From the NCBI GenBank assembly GCA_946539475.1, contig CAMNHM010000130.1:1-7663 (forward strand): DNA of 7,663 nt. Reading direction: 5' to 3'. Both the position numbers and the translations under genes were made by a program. The notes below the pieces were generated by a model that made no database searches, was not told where the DNA came from, and saw only the letters and a list, made by a program, of their open reading frames with translations. This document shows positions 1 through 5,256 of this stretch, piece by piece. This DNA is from an uncultured Prevotellaceae bacterium (GTDB taxonomy: Bacteria > Bacteroidota > Bacteroidia > Bacteroidales > Bacteroidaceae). The stretch's first letter is position 1. The number at the start of each line of letters is the position of its first letter.

Positions 1-57
1 CTGCGCGTCCAATTTCACTCCATTTCATCGGTATGTTACTTTTTCAAGTGGACTCTA
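1..57. other. AT-rich non-coding left edge
   Basis: No convincing gene or terminator is visible here. The stretch contains one short copy of ATTTCACTC (12-20), a nonamer that recurs inside both copies of the larger repeat at 72-80 and 155-163. It may therefore be the remnant of a further repeat copy, or simply the flank of an upstream gene outside the window. Confidence 0.4.
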
Positions 58-174
58 CTTTTTTCTTTTGCATTTCACTCGTTTTTCGTAACTCTGGCTT
101 CGCCGAAGTTACTTGCACTCGGAAATGAAAAGAAAAAACACTTTTTTCTTTTGCATTTCACTCGTTTTTTCGTA
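58..174 (+). repeat. Direct repeat pair, 33 and 34 bases
   Basis: Copy 1 (58-90) and copy 2 (141-174) are identical except for one extra T in a T-run. Both begin with a C and a T-rich stretch, contain TTTTGCATTTCACTCG and end in CGTA. Copy 2 continues into a well-formed -7 promoter element. Copy 1 continues into TAACTCTG, one mismatch from the TAnnTTTG consensus, so it looks like a weakened or decayed promoter. Between the copies lies a small inverted repeat, GTAACT at 88-93 and AGTTAC at 107-112, with a competing inner CTTC/GAAG pairing at 98-101 and 105-108. The duplication is directly visible; that it belongs to a dispersed family of promoter-bearing intergenic repeats is inference. Confidence 0.8.
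122..159. repeat. Long inverted repeat overlapping the promoter
   Basis: The left arm (122-138, GAAATG then an A-rich run with one G) is the exact complement of the right arm (142-159) except for one bulged G at 153. The loop is three bases (139-141). That gives 17 paired bases. The right arm contains the TTG of the -33 promoter element (151-153), so the structure sits on the promoter itself, upstream of the expected transcription start, and would act as DNA (cruciform or protein site) rather than as an RNA leader of the downstream gene. Confidence 0.7.
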
Positions 175-181
175 TCTTTGC
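151..181 (+). promoter_or_regulatory. Bacteroidota-type promoter of the Omp28-like gene
   Basis: TTG at 151-153, a 19-base spacer and TATCTTTG at 173-180 followed by C match the Bacteroidota housekeeping sigma consensus (TTG, 19-21, TAnnTTTG). Transcription would start near 185-188, leaving a very short leader before the ATG pair at 197 and 200. Because this promoter lies inside the longer open frame beginning at 113, it also argues that the upstream ATG is not used. Confidence 0.75.
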
Positions 182-196
182 ATGCTAATATATTTA

Positions 197-2074
197 ATGA
201 TGAAAAGGATACTGGCAACGATAAGTCTGCTGGTCGCGTTATTGACCGGCGTGCAGGCGGAGACCGGAGCTGCGTGGTGGGGGTTGTGGAACAGCAGCAT
301 GGCCACTTCGCAGCGCGCATTGCTGGAGGCAGGTGCCAACCATCTCCATGTCCGCCTGACGGCACAGAACAGCCCGTTGCTCGTCGGAGGCACCATCAGC
401 GGGTTGCGCTTCATGGTGGACGACAAGACGGCCATACGGAAAGCCACCGCATGGGTAGCCCGCAGCTATTCGCAGGGCCCTACGTCGGTCGTGGCATCGA
501 AGGAGATACCGCTCGCCGAGCTCCGCGATCAGCAGTCGGCGCAGGCACTGGGTGGTCAGCAGTCCGCACAAGCACTGACCGAGGTGCTTTTCGATGAGCC
601 CATCAACGTGCTGCCGGCCGGCAATGCGTATGCCAACATCCTTGTCGGAGTGACGCTTGAAGTGGCCTCGCAACCGCTCGCCTATCTCATGATAGGACCT
701 TCGCCCGGACCGACGGGCAGCTGCTTTGTCAACGGACGCGATGCCTCGTCGACGTACGGCCCGCTGGCCTTGCAGGTGTTGGCCTCCGGGCCGCTCTTGG
801 CCGAACATGCCGCCAGCCTCGACGACGTGGGTGAGCAGGTGGTCAGGGCTGGCCGGACGGTGACTATCGCCTTGCCTGTCCGACAGACTGGCACGTCGCC
901 CCTGACCAGCATCGACTATGTGGCTACGGTTGGCGCTCAACAACAGCCTTTGCACCATTACGATTTGCCTGCACCGCTCGACGAACTGGGGCAGACGGCG
1001 GTGGTGCCCTTCGAAGTCATCGTCCCCGACGAAGCAGCCGAGCATACCCTGCAGTTGACCCTTTCCGGCGTCAACGGTCAGCCGAACGCTCAGGAGTCCT
1101 CGGTCACTATACCCCTCGTGGCCCTGGCGCGCGACTGCCAGAAACGGACGGTCATGGAGGAGTTCACCGGCACCTGGTGCCATAACTGCGTGCGTGGCAT
1201 CGTAGGCATACAACGGCTGGAAGAGCAGTATGGCGACCGCTTCATTGCCATTGCCATGCATAGTGAAGACCCCATGCAGGTCGATGCTTACAAATATAGC
1301 AACTTCTATCGCGAGCGGATGAAGATCCTGGGGGGACTGCCGTCGTGCTCTATCGACCGTCTGATCGACTGCGACCCCTACTGCGGTTTCAACACCACGG
1401 GTGACTTCCTTACCGACCAGCTGGTCGACTATGCCCTACAGGTGAAGGCGGTGGCCGACGTCAGCGTCAGTGCCGCCCTCGACGGGCAGGGCGGGGTAGG
1501 CTGTAGCGTGGCCACAGCCTTCGGCTATGCCAGCCCCGATGCCCACTACAGTCTGATGCTCGTGCTCCTGGCCGACAGCCTTACAGGCGAGGGCCAGCAA
1601 TGGCAGCAGCGTAATGGCTATAACGACTATACCGGGCAGGATCCTGCGCTGACGCCCTATGCCGGTATCGGGCAGTACATCCGCGACATCACCTTCAGCC
1701 ACGTGGCCATCGACGTGTCAGGCGTCGACGGTGGCATTGAGGGAAGTATCCTGGCACCTCTGGAGAGCCATCGCCAGCAGCAGTTCGACTATACGTTCGA
1801 CATCTCCCAGAATCCGCTCGTGCAGGATTTGACGAAACTACATGTCGTCGCCATGCTTCTCGACACGCGTACGGGGCAGGTGGTGAATGCTGCAATTTGT
1901 CATGTTGCCGAGGGCTCGGCAGGCGTGGATCATGTAGCAGTGCAGGCACCCAGTCAGGCGCCGCGGCGCTTCACGCTCAGCGGACAGCCGGCAGCGGGTA
2001 GTCGGCGGCCGGGTATCGTGGTGGAAAGGACTGCCGACGGGCGATACAGAAAAGTTGTGACACATTCTCCTTAA
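197..2074 (+). CDS. Exported Omp28-like protein with thioredoxin-like domain
   Basis: A 625-residue protein predicted to be exported. The start is set at 197 (or 200, since two ATGs are adjacent) because the promoter lies at 151-181 and because the product then opens with a good signal peptide: MMKR, a hydrophobic core, and a likely cut after VQA near residue 21. Residues about 24-310 look like beta-rich secreted sequence that I do not recognise. A thioredoxin-like domain follows, with EEFTGTWCHNC placing the CxxC pair at Cys328 and Cys331 and a probable cis-proline at Pro382 (GLPSCS). This EEFTGTWC..C pattern with a later HSEDPM stretch resembles Omp28-related proteins of Bacteroidota. The tail (590-625) has the form FTLSGQ, a short basic linker, GIVVER, DGRYRKVV, like C-terminal tails common on Prevotella/Bacteroides secreted proteins. 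A 9-residue segment is repeated early in the protein. A role in extracytoplasmic thiol chemistry or surface assembly is inference. Confidence 0.75.
   Translation: MMKRILATISLLVALLTGVQAETGAAWWGLWNSSMATSQRALLEAGANHLHVRLTAQNSPLLVGGTISGLRFMVDDKTAIRKATAWVARSYSQGPTSVVASKEIPLAELRDQQSAQALGGQQSAQALTEVLFDEPINVLPAGNAYANILVGVTLEVASQPLAYLMIGPSPGPTGSCFVNGRDASSTYGPLALQVLASGPLLAEHAASLDDVGEQVVRAGRTVTIALPVRQTGTSPLTSIDYVATVGAQQQPLHHYDLPAPLDELGQTAVVPFEVIVPDEAAEHTLQLTLSGVNGQPNAQESSVTIPLVALARDCQKRTVMEEFTGTWCHNCVRGIVGIQRLEEQYGDRFIAIAMHSEDPMQVDAYKYSNFYRERMKILGGLPSCSIDRLIDCDPYCGFNTTGDFLTDQLVDYALQVKAVADVSVSAALDGQGGVGCSVATAFGYASPDAHYSLMLVLLADSLTGEGQQWQQRNGYNDYTGQDPALTPYAGIGQYIRDITFSHVAIDVSGVDGGIEGSILAPLESHRQQQFDYTFDISQNPLVQDLTKLHVVAMLLDTRTGQVVNAAICHVAEGSAGVDHVAVQAPSQAPRRFTLSGQPAAGSRRPGIVVERTADGRYRKVVTHSP
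527..580 (+). repeat. 27-base in-frame tandem duplication
   Basis: Two adjacent 27-base units (527-553 and 554-580) encode DQQSAQALG and GQQSAQALT. The seven residues QQSAQAL are identical, but several third codon positions differ, so the duplication is not recent or has been tolerated for some time. It lies in the N-terminal beta-rich region of the exported Omp28-like protein and probably lengthens a loop. Confidence 0.75.
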
Positions 2075-2085
2075 AAATACTAAAA

Positions 2086-2131
2086 ATTCTTGGTGGTGTC
2101 AGTTTTTTTGTCTAACTTAGCACCCAAGAAT
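2086..2131 (+). promoter_or_regulatory. Probable manC promoter flanked by inverted repeat
   Basis: TTG at 2090-2092, a 20-base spacer and TAACTTAG at 2113-2120 followed by C match the Bacteroidota promoter pattern with one mismatch in the -7 element. Transcription would start near 2125-2128, giving a leader of about 25 bases before the ATG at 2150. Perfect 8-base inverted arms, ATTCTTGG at 2086-2093 and CCAAGAAT at 2124-2131, enclose the core: the left arm includes the -33 element and the right arm covers the likely start point. That layout would suit an operator, but no regulator can be named from the sequence. No GC-rich terminator for the preceding gene is visible in this gap. Confidence 0.6.
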
Positions 2132-2149
2132 CGTATAATCTAACCATTT

Positions 2150-3241
2150 ATGGAGAAACGCTCTAACAACTATTGCGTCATTCTGGCCGGAGGCAACGGG
2201 CGAAGACTGTGGCCATCGAGCAGAAGGAGCTGCCCGAAGCAGTTCATGGACTTTTTTGGTACCGGGCGCACGCAGCTGCAGTCGACCTTCGACCGCATGT
2301 CGCGCATCATACCTGTCGAGAATATCTATGTGAATACACGCCTGGAGTACGATGCCATGACCCGGGAACAGCTGCCCGAGCTTCCCCCGGAGAATATCCT
2401 CACGGAGCCTGTCAACCGTAATACGGCTCCCTCGGTGGCATGGGCCGGAGTGAGGATCCATCGTCTGACGGACGATGCACGGATCATCGTCGTGCCCACC
2501 GACCAGGTCATCATCGGCGAGGAGAACTTCTACGATTGCGTGGAACGTGGCCTCGACTTCGTGGCCGACAACAGGATTGTCCTGACGATGGGCGTCAGTC
2601 CGTCGCGTCCAGAGCCGGGCTATGGATATATCCAGCTGGGAGAGCCGACGCTGACGCCCGGCATCCACAAGGTGCAGTCGTTCACGGAGAAACCGGAGAG
2701 GGAGTTCGCCGGGCTGTTCATGCAGAGTGGTGAGTTCCTTTGGAATACGGGCATGTTCCTGGCTAATGTCGACTATCTCAGGGAGTTCTTCCTCCATGTG
2801 GTGAAAGACGCTCCCGTGCGTTTGGCACCCATCAGGGACATGGAGACCCTCGACGAGGAGATCGACTATGTGCAGGCGCACTTCCCTGCCTATCCGAACC
2901 TCTCTATGGACAAGGCATCGCTGGAGCTTTCAGACAATACGTTCGTCATGCGATGCAATTTCGGGTGGGCCGATCTGGGCACGTGGCACAGCATTTACGA
3001 GTTCATGCAGAAGCAGGAGGGCGACAATGTCGTCATCGACTCCGACGTCATCCTCGAGAACTGCCAGGGCAATGTCATCAAGTTGCCAAAGGGCCATATC
3101 GGCGTCATCAATGGCCTCGACAACTGCATCGTCGCCGAGCAGGGCGACGTCCTCCTAATATGCAAGAAGAGCGACTCATCGTCGCTCATCCGCAAATACG
3201 TTAACGAGGTTGGCATCCGCTATGGCGAAGAGTTTGTCTAG
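2150..3241 (+). CDS. manC: Mannose-1-phosphate guanylyltransferase (GDP-mannose pyrophosphorylase)
   Basis: This enzyme makes GDP-mannose from mannose 1-phosphate and GTP in the cytoplasm, feeding GDP-fucose and mannose-containing glycans (O-antigen, capsule, glycoprotein sugars). The 363-residue product opens with the nucleotidyltransferase signature VILAGGNGRRLWPSSR (residues 10-25) followed by PKQF (29-32). Further family motifs are TEPVNRNTAPSVAW (85-98), VPTDQ at the metal-binding aspartate Asp118, FTEKPE (178-183, containing the sugar-phosphate lysine Lys181), LWNTGMF (197-203) and GWADLGTW (272-279). A short beta-type C-terminal part follows, but there is no phosphomannose isomerase domain, so this is the single-function form rather than the fused type. 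The common histidine after the PxD motif is glutamine here (Gln119), a mild variation. The start fits the motif position and the promoter distance. No other GDP-sugar genes lie in the window. Confidence 0.93.
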   Translation: MEKRSNNYCVILAGGNGRRLWPSSRRSCPKQFMDFFGTGRTQLQSTFDRMSRIIPVENIYVNTRLEYDAMTREQLPELPPENILTEPVNRNTAPSVAWAGVRIHRLTDDARIIVVPTDQVIIGEENFYDCVERGLDFVADNRIVLTMGVSPSRPEPGYGYIQLGEPTLTPGIHKVQSFTEKPEREFAGLFMQSGEFLWNTGMFLANVDYLREFFLHVVKDAPVRLAPIRDMETLDEEIDYVQAHFPAYPNLSMDKASLELSDNTFVMRCNFGWADLGTWHSIYEFMQKQEGDNVVIDSDVILENCQGNVIKLPKGHIGVINGLDNCIVAEQGDVLLICKKSDSSSLIRKYVNEVGIRYGEEFV

Positions 3242-3308
3242 GGTTCCTAGGCTTTCCTAGGCTTTCCTAGGCTTTCCTAGGGCTCCTAGGGCCCTTAGGA
3301 AAGCCTAG
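3241..3308. repeat. CTAG-rich tandem repeats forming a hairpin between convergent genes
   Basis: Three perfect copies of GCTTTCCTAG (3251-3280) are flanked by degenerate copies at 3241-3250 and 3281-3290. The array ends in a single inverted copy. The best fold pairs 3267-3283 with 3291-3308, giving 17 base pairs with one bulged T (3295 or 3296) and a 7-base loop (3284-3290). The earlier tandem copies could pair with the same right arm instead, giving slipped alternative hairpins. The right arm enters the stop codon (3305-3307) and last sense codon of the HIT gene, and the array starts at the last base of the manC stop. Neither side has the T-run expected of a classic intrinsic terminator, but the position suggests two-way transcription stopping or protection of mRNA 3' ends. 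Confidence 0.8.
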
Positions 3309-3694
3309 AACTGCTCCAGTATCTTGGCAGCAATCTGCTGCATCTCCTCTGGCTGCAGCTGTAGCTTCTCGCGGCGGAAGTCAACGTCGGCCTCAGTGTT
3401 CATGGGAATCAGGTGGATATGGGCGTGGGGCACCTCCAGCCCCAGCACTACCTGAGCCACCTTACGGCAGGGGAAGGCCTTCTTGATGGCGATGGCCACA
3501 CGCTTGGCAAACAGCTGGAACTCGGCCAGCTCGTCGTCGTTCATGTCAAAGATATAGTCCACCTCGCGGCGAGGAATCACCAGGGTGTGACCCTTTGCCA
3601 CGGGATTGATGTCTAGGAAAGCGTAGAAGTGCTCGCTCTCCGCACACTTGTAGCTGGGAATCTCGCCAGCTGCGATCTTGCTGAAAATGTCCAT
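3305..3694 (-). CDS. HIT-family nucleotide hydrolase
   Basis: A 129-residue cytoplasmic protein of the histidine-triad superfamily, which hydrolyses nucleoside phosphoramidates, adenylylated amines or dinucleoside polyphosphates. The triad is seen as PHAHIHLIP, with His90, His92 and His94; by analogy with HINT proteins His92 is the likely nucleophile. The N-terminal DIFSKIAAGEIPSYK and the GHTLVIPRREV segment (35-45) are typical of bacterial HINT-like members, and the length is normal. There is no N-terminal CxxC zinc pair. The gene lies 80 bases downstream of greA on the same strand, and no TAnnTTTG element is visible in that gap, so it is probably co-transcribed with greA. Its 3' end overlaps the CTAG hairpin. 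The exact substrate cannot be read from sequence. Confidence 0.92.
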   Translation of the reverse strand: MDIFSKIAAGEIPSYKCAESEHFYAFLDINPVAKGHTLVIPRREVDYIFDMNDDELAEFQLFAKRVAIAIKKAFPCRKVAQVVLGLEVPHAHIHLIPMNTEADVDFRREKLQLQPEEMQQIAAKILEQF

Positions 3695-3774
3695 GCTCTA
3701 TCGGTTTCTTAGAGATAAATAGTTGCCTCTCAGTTATTCCAGTAAACAGTTTCCTCGCTCATCCCGTCGTCTTG

Positions 3775-4242
3775 CTAGCCGACGGTGATCTTGTCGATGC
3801 GCAGCTTGATGGTGCCACGGGGGATCTTCACTTCTACCTCGTCGCCCACCTTGTGGTTCAGCAAGCCTTGGGCGATGGGGGTCTTGATAGATATTTTGCC
3901 CTGACGGAGGTCGGCCTCGCTCTCGCTGACGATGGTATAGGTCATGTGGGCCTTGTTGGCCAGGTTGGTCATCTCTACCTTCGAGAGAATCTGTACAGAG
4001 TCGGCGCTCAGGCGCGAGGTGTCGACAATCTTTGCCTCGGAGATAGCCAGCTTCAGCTGGTTAATTTTCGACTCGAGATGTGCCTGGGCCTTCTTGGCGG
4101 CTTCATACTCGCTGTTCTCGCTAAGGTCGCCTTTGTCGCGCGCTTCCGCGATGGCGGCCGATGCCTTCGGGCGTTCTACGCCTTCCAGACGCTTTAACTC
4201 GGCTATGAGGTTGTCATAGCCCTCTTGTGACATATATGCCAT
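3775..4242 (-). CDS. greA: Transcription elongation factor GreA
   Basis: GreA enters the secondary channel of RNA polymerase and triggers transcript cleavage in backtracked complexes, restarting elongation. The 155-residue length is standard. The N-terminal coiled coil carries the conserved tip EARDKGDLSENSEYEAAK (residues 33-50); Asp39 and Glu42 correspond to the acidic residues that hold the catalytic magnesium in E. coli GreA (Asp41, Glu44). The C-terminal globular part ends in SIKTPIAQGLLNHKVGDEVEV and PRGTIKLRI, as in the family. The ATG at 4242 is preceded by an A-rich stretch rather than a Shine-Dalgarno site; Met4 is a possible alternative start. A strong promoter lies about 100 bases upstream, and the HIT gene follows on the same strand. 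Confidence 0.95.
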   Translation of the reverse strand: MAYMSQEGYDNLIAELKRLEGVERPKASAAIAEARDKGDLSENSEYEAAKKAQAHLESKINQLKLAISEAKIVDTSRLSADSVQILSKVEMTNLANKAHMTYTIVSESEADLRQGKISIKTPIAQGLLNHKVGDEVEVKIPRGTIKLRIDKITVG

Positions 4243-4351
4243 TTCGTTTTTCTATTTTGTTGTTTTATAGTTCGTAAAAAGCAAAGAATCCCGGCCATTC
4301 TTTCAGGGTCGGAATCCTTATCGGTCTCATGTCTTTATCCTAATCTGCGTG
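4243..4351 (-). other. greA leader of about 100 bases
   Basis: Between the likely transcription start near 4345 and the greA ATG lies a leader of about 100 bases with no recognisable gene. It contains a 7-base-pair inverted repeat, AAAGAAT at 4283-4289 and ATTCTTT at 4297-4303, with a GC-rich 7-base loop (4290-4296). The segment next to the ATG is A-rich on the coding strand. No known riboswitch was recognised. Confidence 0.45.
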
Positions 4352-4382
4352 CAAAGTTAGGCAATTTCCTCGACTTGCCAAA
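4352..4382 (-). promoter_or_regulatory. greA promoter, Bacteroidota consensus
   Basis: Read on the minus strand, TTTG at 4382-4379, a 19-base spacer and TAACTTTG at 4359-4352 followed by C match the Bacteroidota consensus perfectly. The element lies just past the sirtuin stop codon, so greA can be expressed independently of the sirtuin. Confidence 0.8.
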
Positions 4383-4405
4383 CTTTTTGACGTTAAAAAA
4401 AGTTT
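4380..4405 (-). terminator. Weak AT-rich hairpin after the sirtuin gene
   Basis: AAACTTTTT at 4380-4388 and AAAAAGTTT at 4397-4405 form a 9-base-pair stem with an 8-base loop, starting within the sirtuin stop codon and overlapping the -33 element of the greA promoter. The stem is almost all A-T pairs and no T-run follows on the minus strand, so it is at best a weak terminator, and read-through into greA is likely. Confidence 0.3.
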
Positions 4406-5093
4406 AGGTCAGTTCTTTGAGCAGCTCACGCATGCCCTCTGAGGCACCTTTCATGATCTGCTTTACGTTGCTGCCGGCGTTCACCGGCTTGGGGTCGATC
4501 AGGTAGATGGGCACGCCAGGCCGCACATAGTGTACGAGGCCTGCTGCGGGGTAGACATTCAGGCTGGTGCCGATGATGATGAAGATGTCGGCCTGCTGGG
4601 CCTCCTCTGCGGCAATCGAGATGTTGGGCACCGCCTCGCCGAAGAACACGATGTATGGCCTGAGCAGAGAGCCGTCGCCGGCCTTCGTGCCAGGGGCAAT
4701 CTCGCAGTCGTCGGCCGTCAGCTGGCGGATGTAGCGCGGGTCGTCGACATCGCGGCTCGAACAGACCTTCATCAGTTCGCCGTGCAGGTGGATGACGTGT
4801 GAGGAGCCCGCCTGCTCGTGCAGGTTGTCGACGTTCTGCGTCACTACCGTCACATCGTAGCGCTCTTCCAGCTGAGCCACGAGCTTGTGACCTTCGTTGG
4901 GCTTCGCCTTCCAGCATTTCTTGCGCAGCATATTATAGAAATTGGTGACTAGTGTGGGGTCGGCCTCCCAACCTTCGTGGGTGGCAACCTGGGCCACTGG
5001 ATATTCCTCCCAGAGACCGTCGGCATCGCGGAAGGTCTTCAGCCCGCTTTCCACCGACATGCCTGCTCCTGTAAGTACAACAATTTTCTTCAT
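4404..5093 (-). CDS. Sir2-family NAD-dependent protein deacylase
   Basis: A 229-residue sirtuin, which removes acyl groups from lysines using NAD and releases O-acyl-ADP-ribose and nicotinamide. NAD-binding motifs are GAGMSVESGLKTFRD (9-23), TQNVDNLH (85-92) and GTSLNVYPA (175-183); HLHGE places the catalytic histidine at His104. RPYIVFFGE (145-153) matches the family. The start is set at 5093 because the motif begins a few residues after this methionine; an in-frame ATG at 5126 would add only 11 residues and would lie at the predicted promoter. Only Cys111 and Cys130 remain in the zinc-module region, so the usual four zinc cysteines are absent; I recall Bacteroidota relatives with the same VCSSRD segment. 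The FYN.RR segment reads FYNMLRK, so the arginine of the YxxR pair used by desuccinylating sirtuins is Leu56. The length and class resemble CobB/SIRT5-type enzymes. Acyl preference is uncertain. Confidence 0.92.
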   Translation of the reverse strand: MKKIVVLTGAGMSVESGLKTFRDADGLWEEYPVAQVATHEGWEADPTLVTNFYNMLRKKCWKAKPNEGHKLVAQLEERYDVTVVTQNVDNLHEQAGSSHVIHLHGELMKVCSSRDVDDPRYIRQLTADDCEIAPGTKAGDGSLLRPYIVFFGEAVPNISIAAEEAQQADIFIIIGTSLNVYPAAGLVHYVRPGVPIYLIDPKPVNAGSNVKQIMKGASEGMRELLKELT

Positions 5094-5123
5094 GGTTATA
5101 TTTCTTTTTATGGTTTGTCGCTG

Positions 5124-5131
5124 CAAATATA
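5124..5131 (-). promoter_or_regulatory. Sirtuin promoter, -7 element
   Basis: On the minus strand TATATTTG (5131-5124) followed by C is a perfect -7 element, placing the transcription start about 20-25 bases before the sirtuin ATG at 5093. The best TTG upstream lies at 5158-5156, a long spacing of 24 bases, so the -33 contact may be weak. The element shares the 163-base divergent gap with the FKBP operon promoter. Confidence 0.6.
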
Positions 5132-5186
5132 CACAAAATTATATTAAAAACGACACAAAAATAGCGATTTTTTGTGAAATAAGATG

Positions 5187-5215
5187 TTGAAGTCAGAATT
5201 ATTTGCTAATTTTGC
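5187..5215 (+). promoter_or_regulatory. Promoter of the FKBP gene cluster
   Basis: TAATTTTG at 5207-5214 followed by C is a perfect -7 element. A TTG at 5187-5189 lies 17 bases upstream, slightly short of the usual 19. The start point would be near 5220, giving a leader of about 37 bases before the ATG at 5257. No other convincing promoter is seen before the second or third FKBP gene, so this probably drives all three. Confidence 0.65.
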
Positions 5216-5256
5216 ACGAATTTTCTATCGTACACAATAATATTAAGAGAGAAAGC

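Noticed and set aside
113..196. Upstream ATG that would add 28 residues to the Omp28-like protein
   Set aside because: The promoter (151-181) lies within this extension and the added residues would place a second hydrophobic stretch before a good signal peptide.
239..1261. A 340-codon open frame on the minus strand inside the Omp28-like gene
   Set aside because: The plus-strand frame has a promoter, signal peptide and thioredoxin motif. The antisense product is low in recognisable features and fits a GC-rich shadow.
3241..3290. CRISPR array
   Set aside because: The units are 10 bases, directly adjacent and without unique spacers.
3241..3308. Standard intrinsic terminator
   Set aside because: The stem is strong but no T-run follows on either strand, so it is reported as a repeat hairpin with only a possible termination role.
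3730..3762. Ten-codon minus-strand frame (MSEETVYWNN) between greA and the HIT gene
   Set aside because: It is far too short to distinguish from chance and shows no ribosome-binding or attenuator-like arrangement.
5203..5256. Upstream ATG that would add 18 residues to the first FKBP
   Set aside because: It lies in or before the -7 element at 5207-5214, and family members begin near MDKLSYALG.
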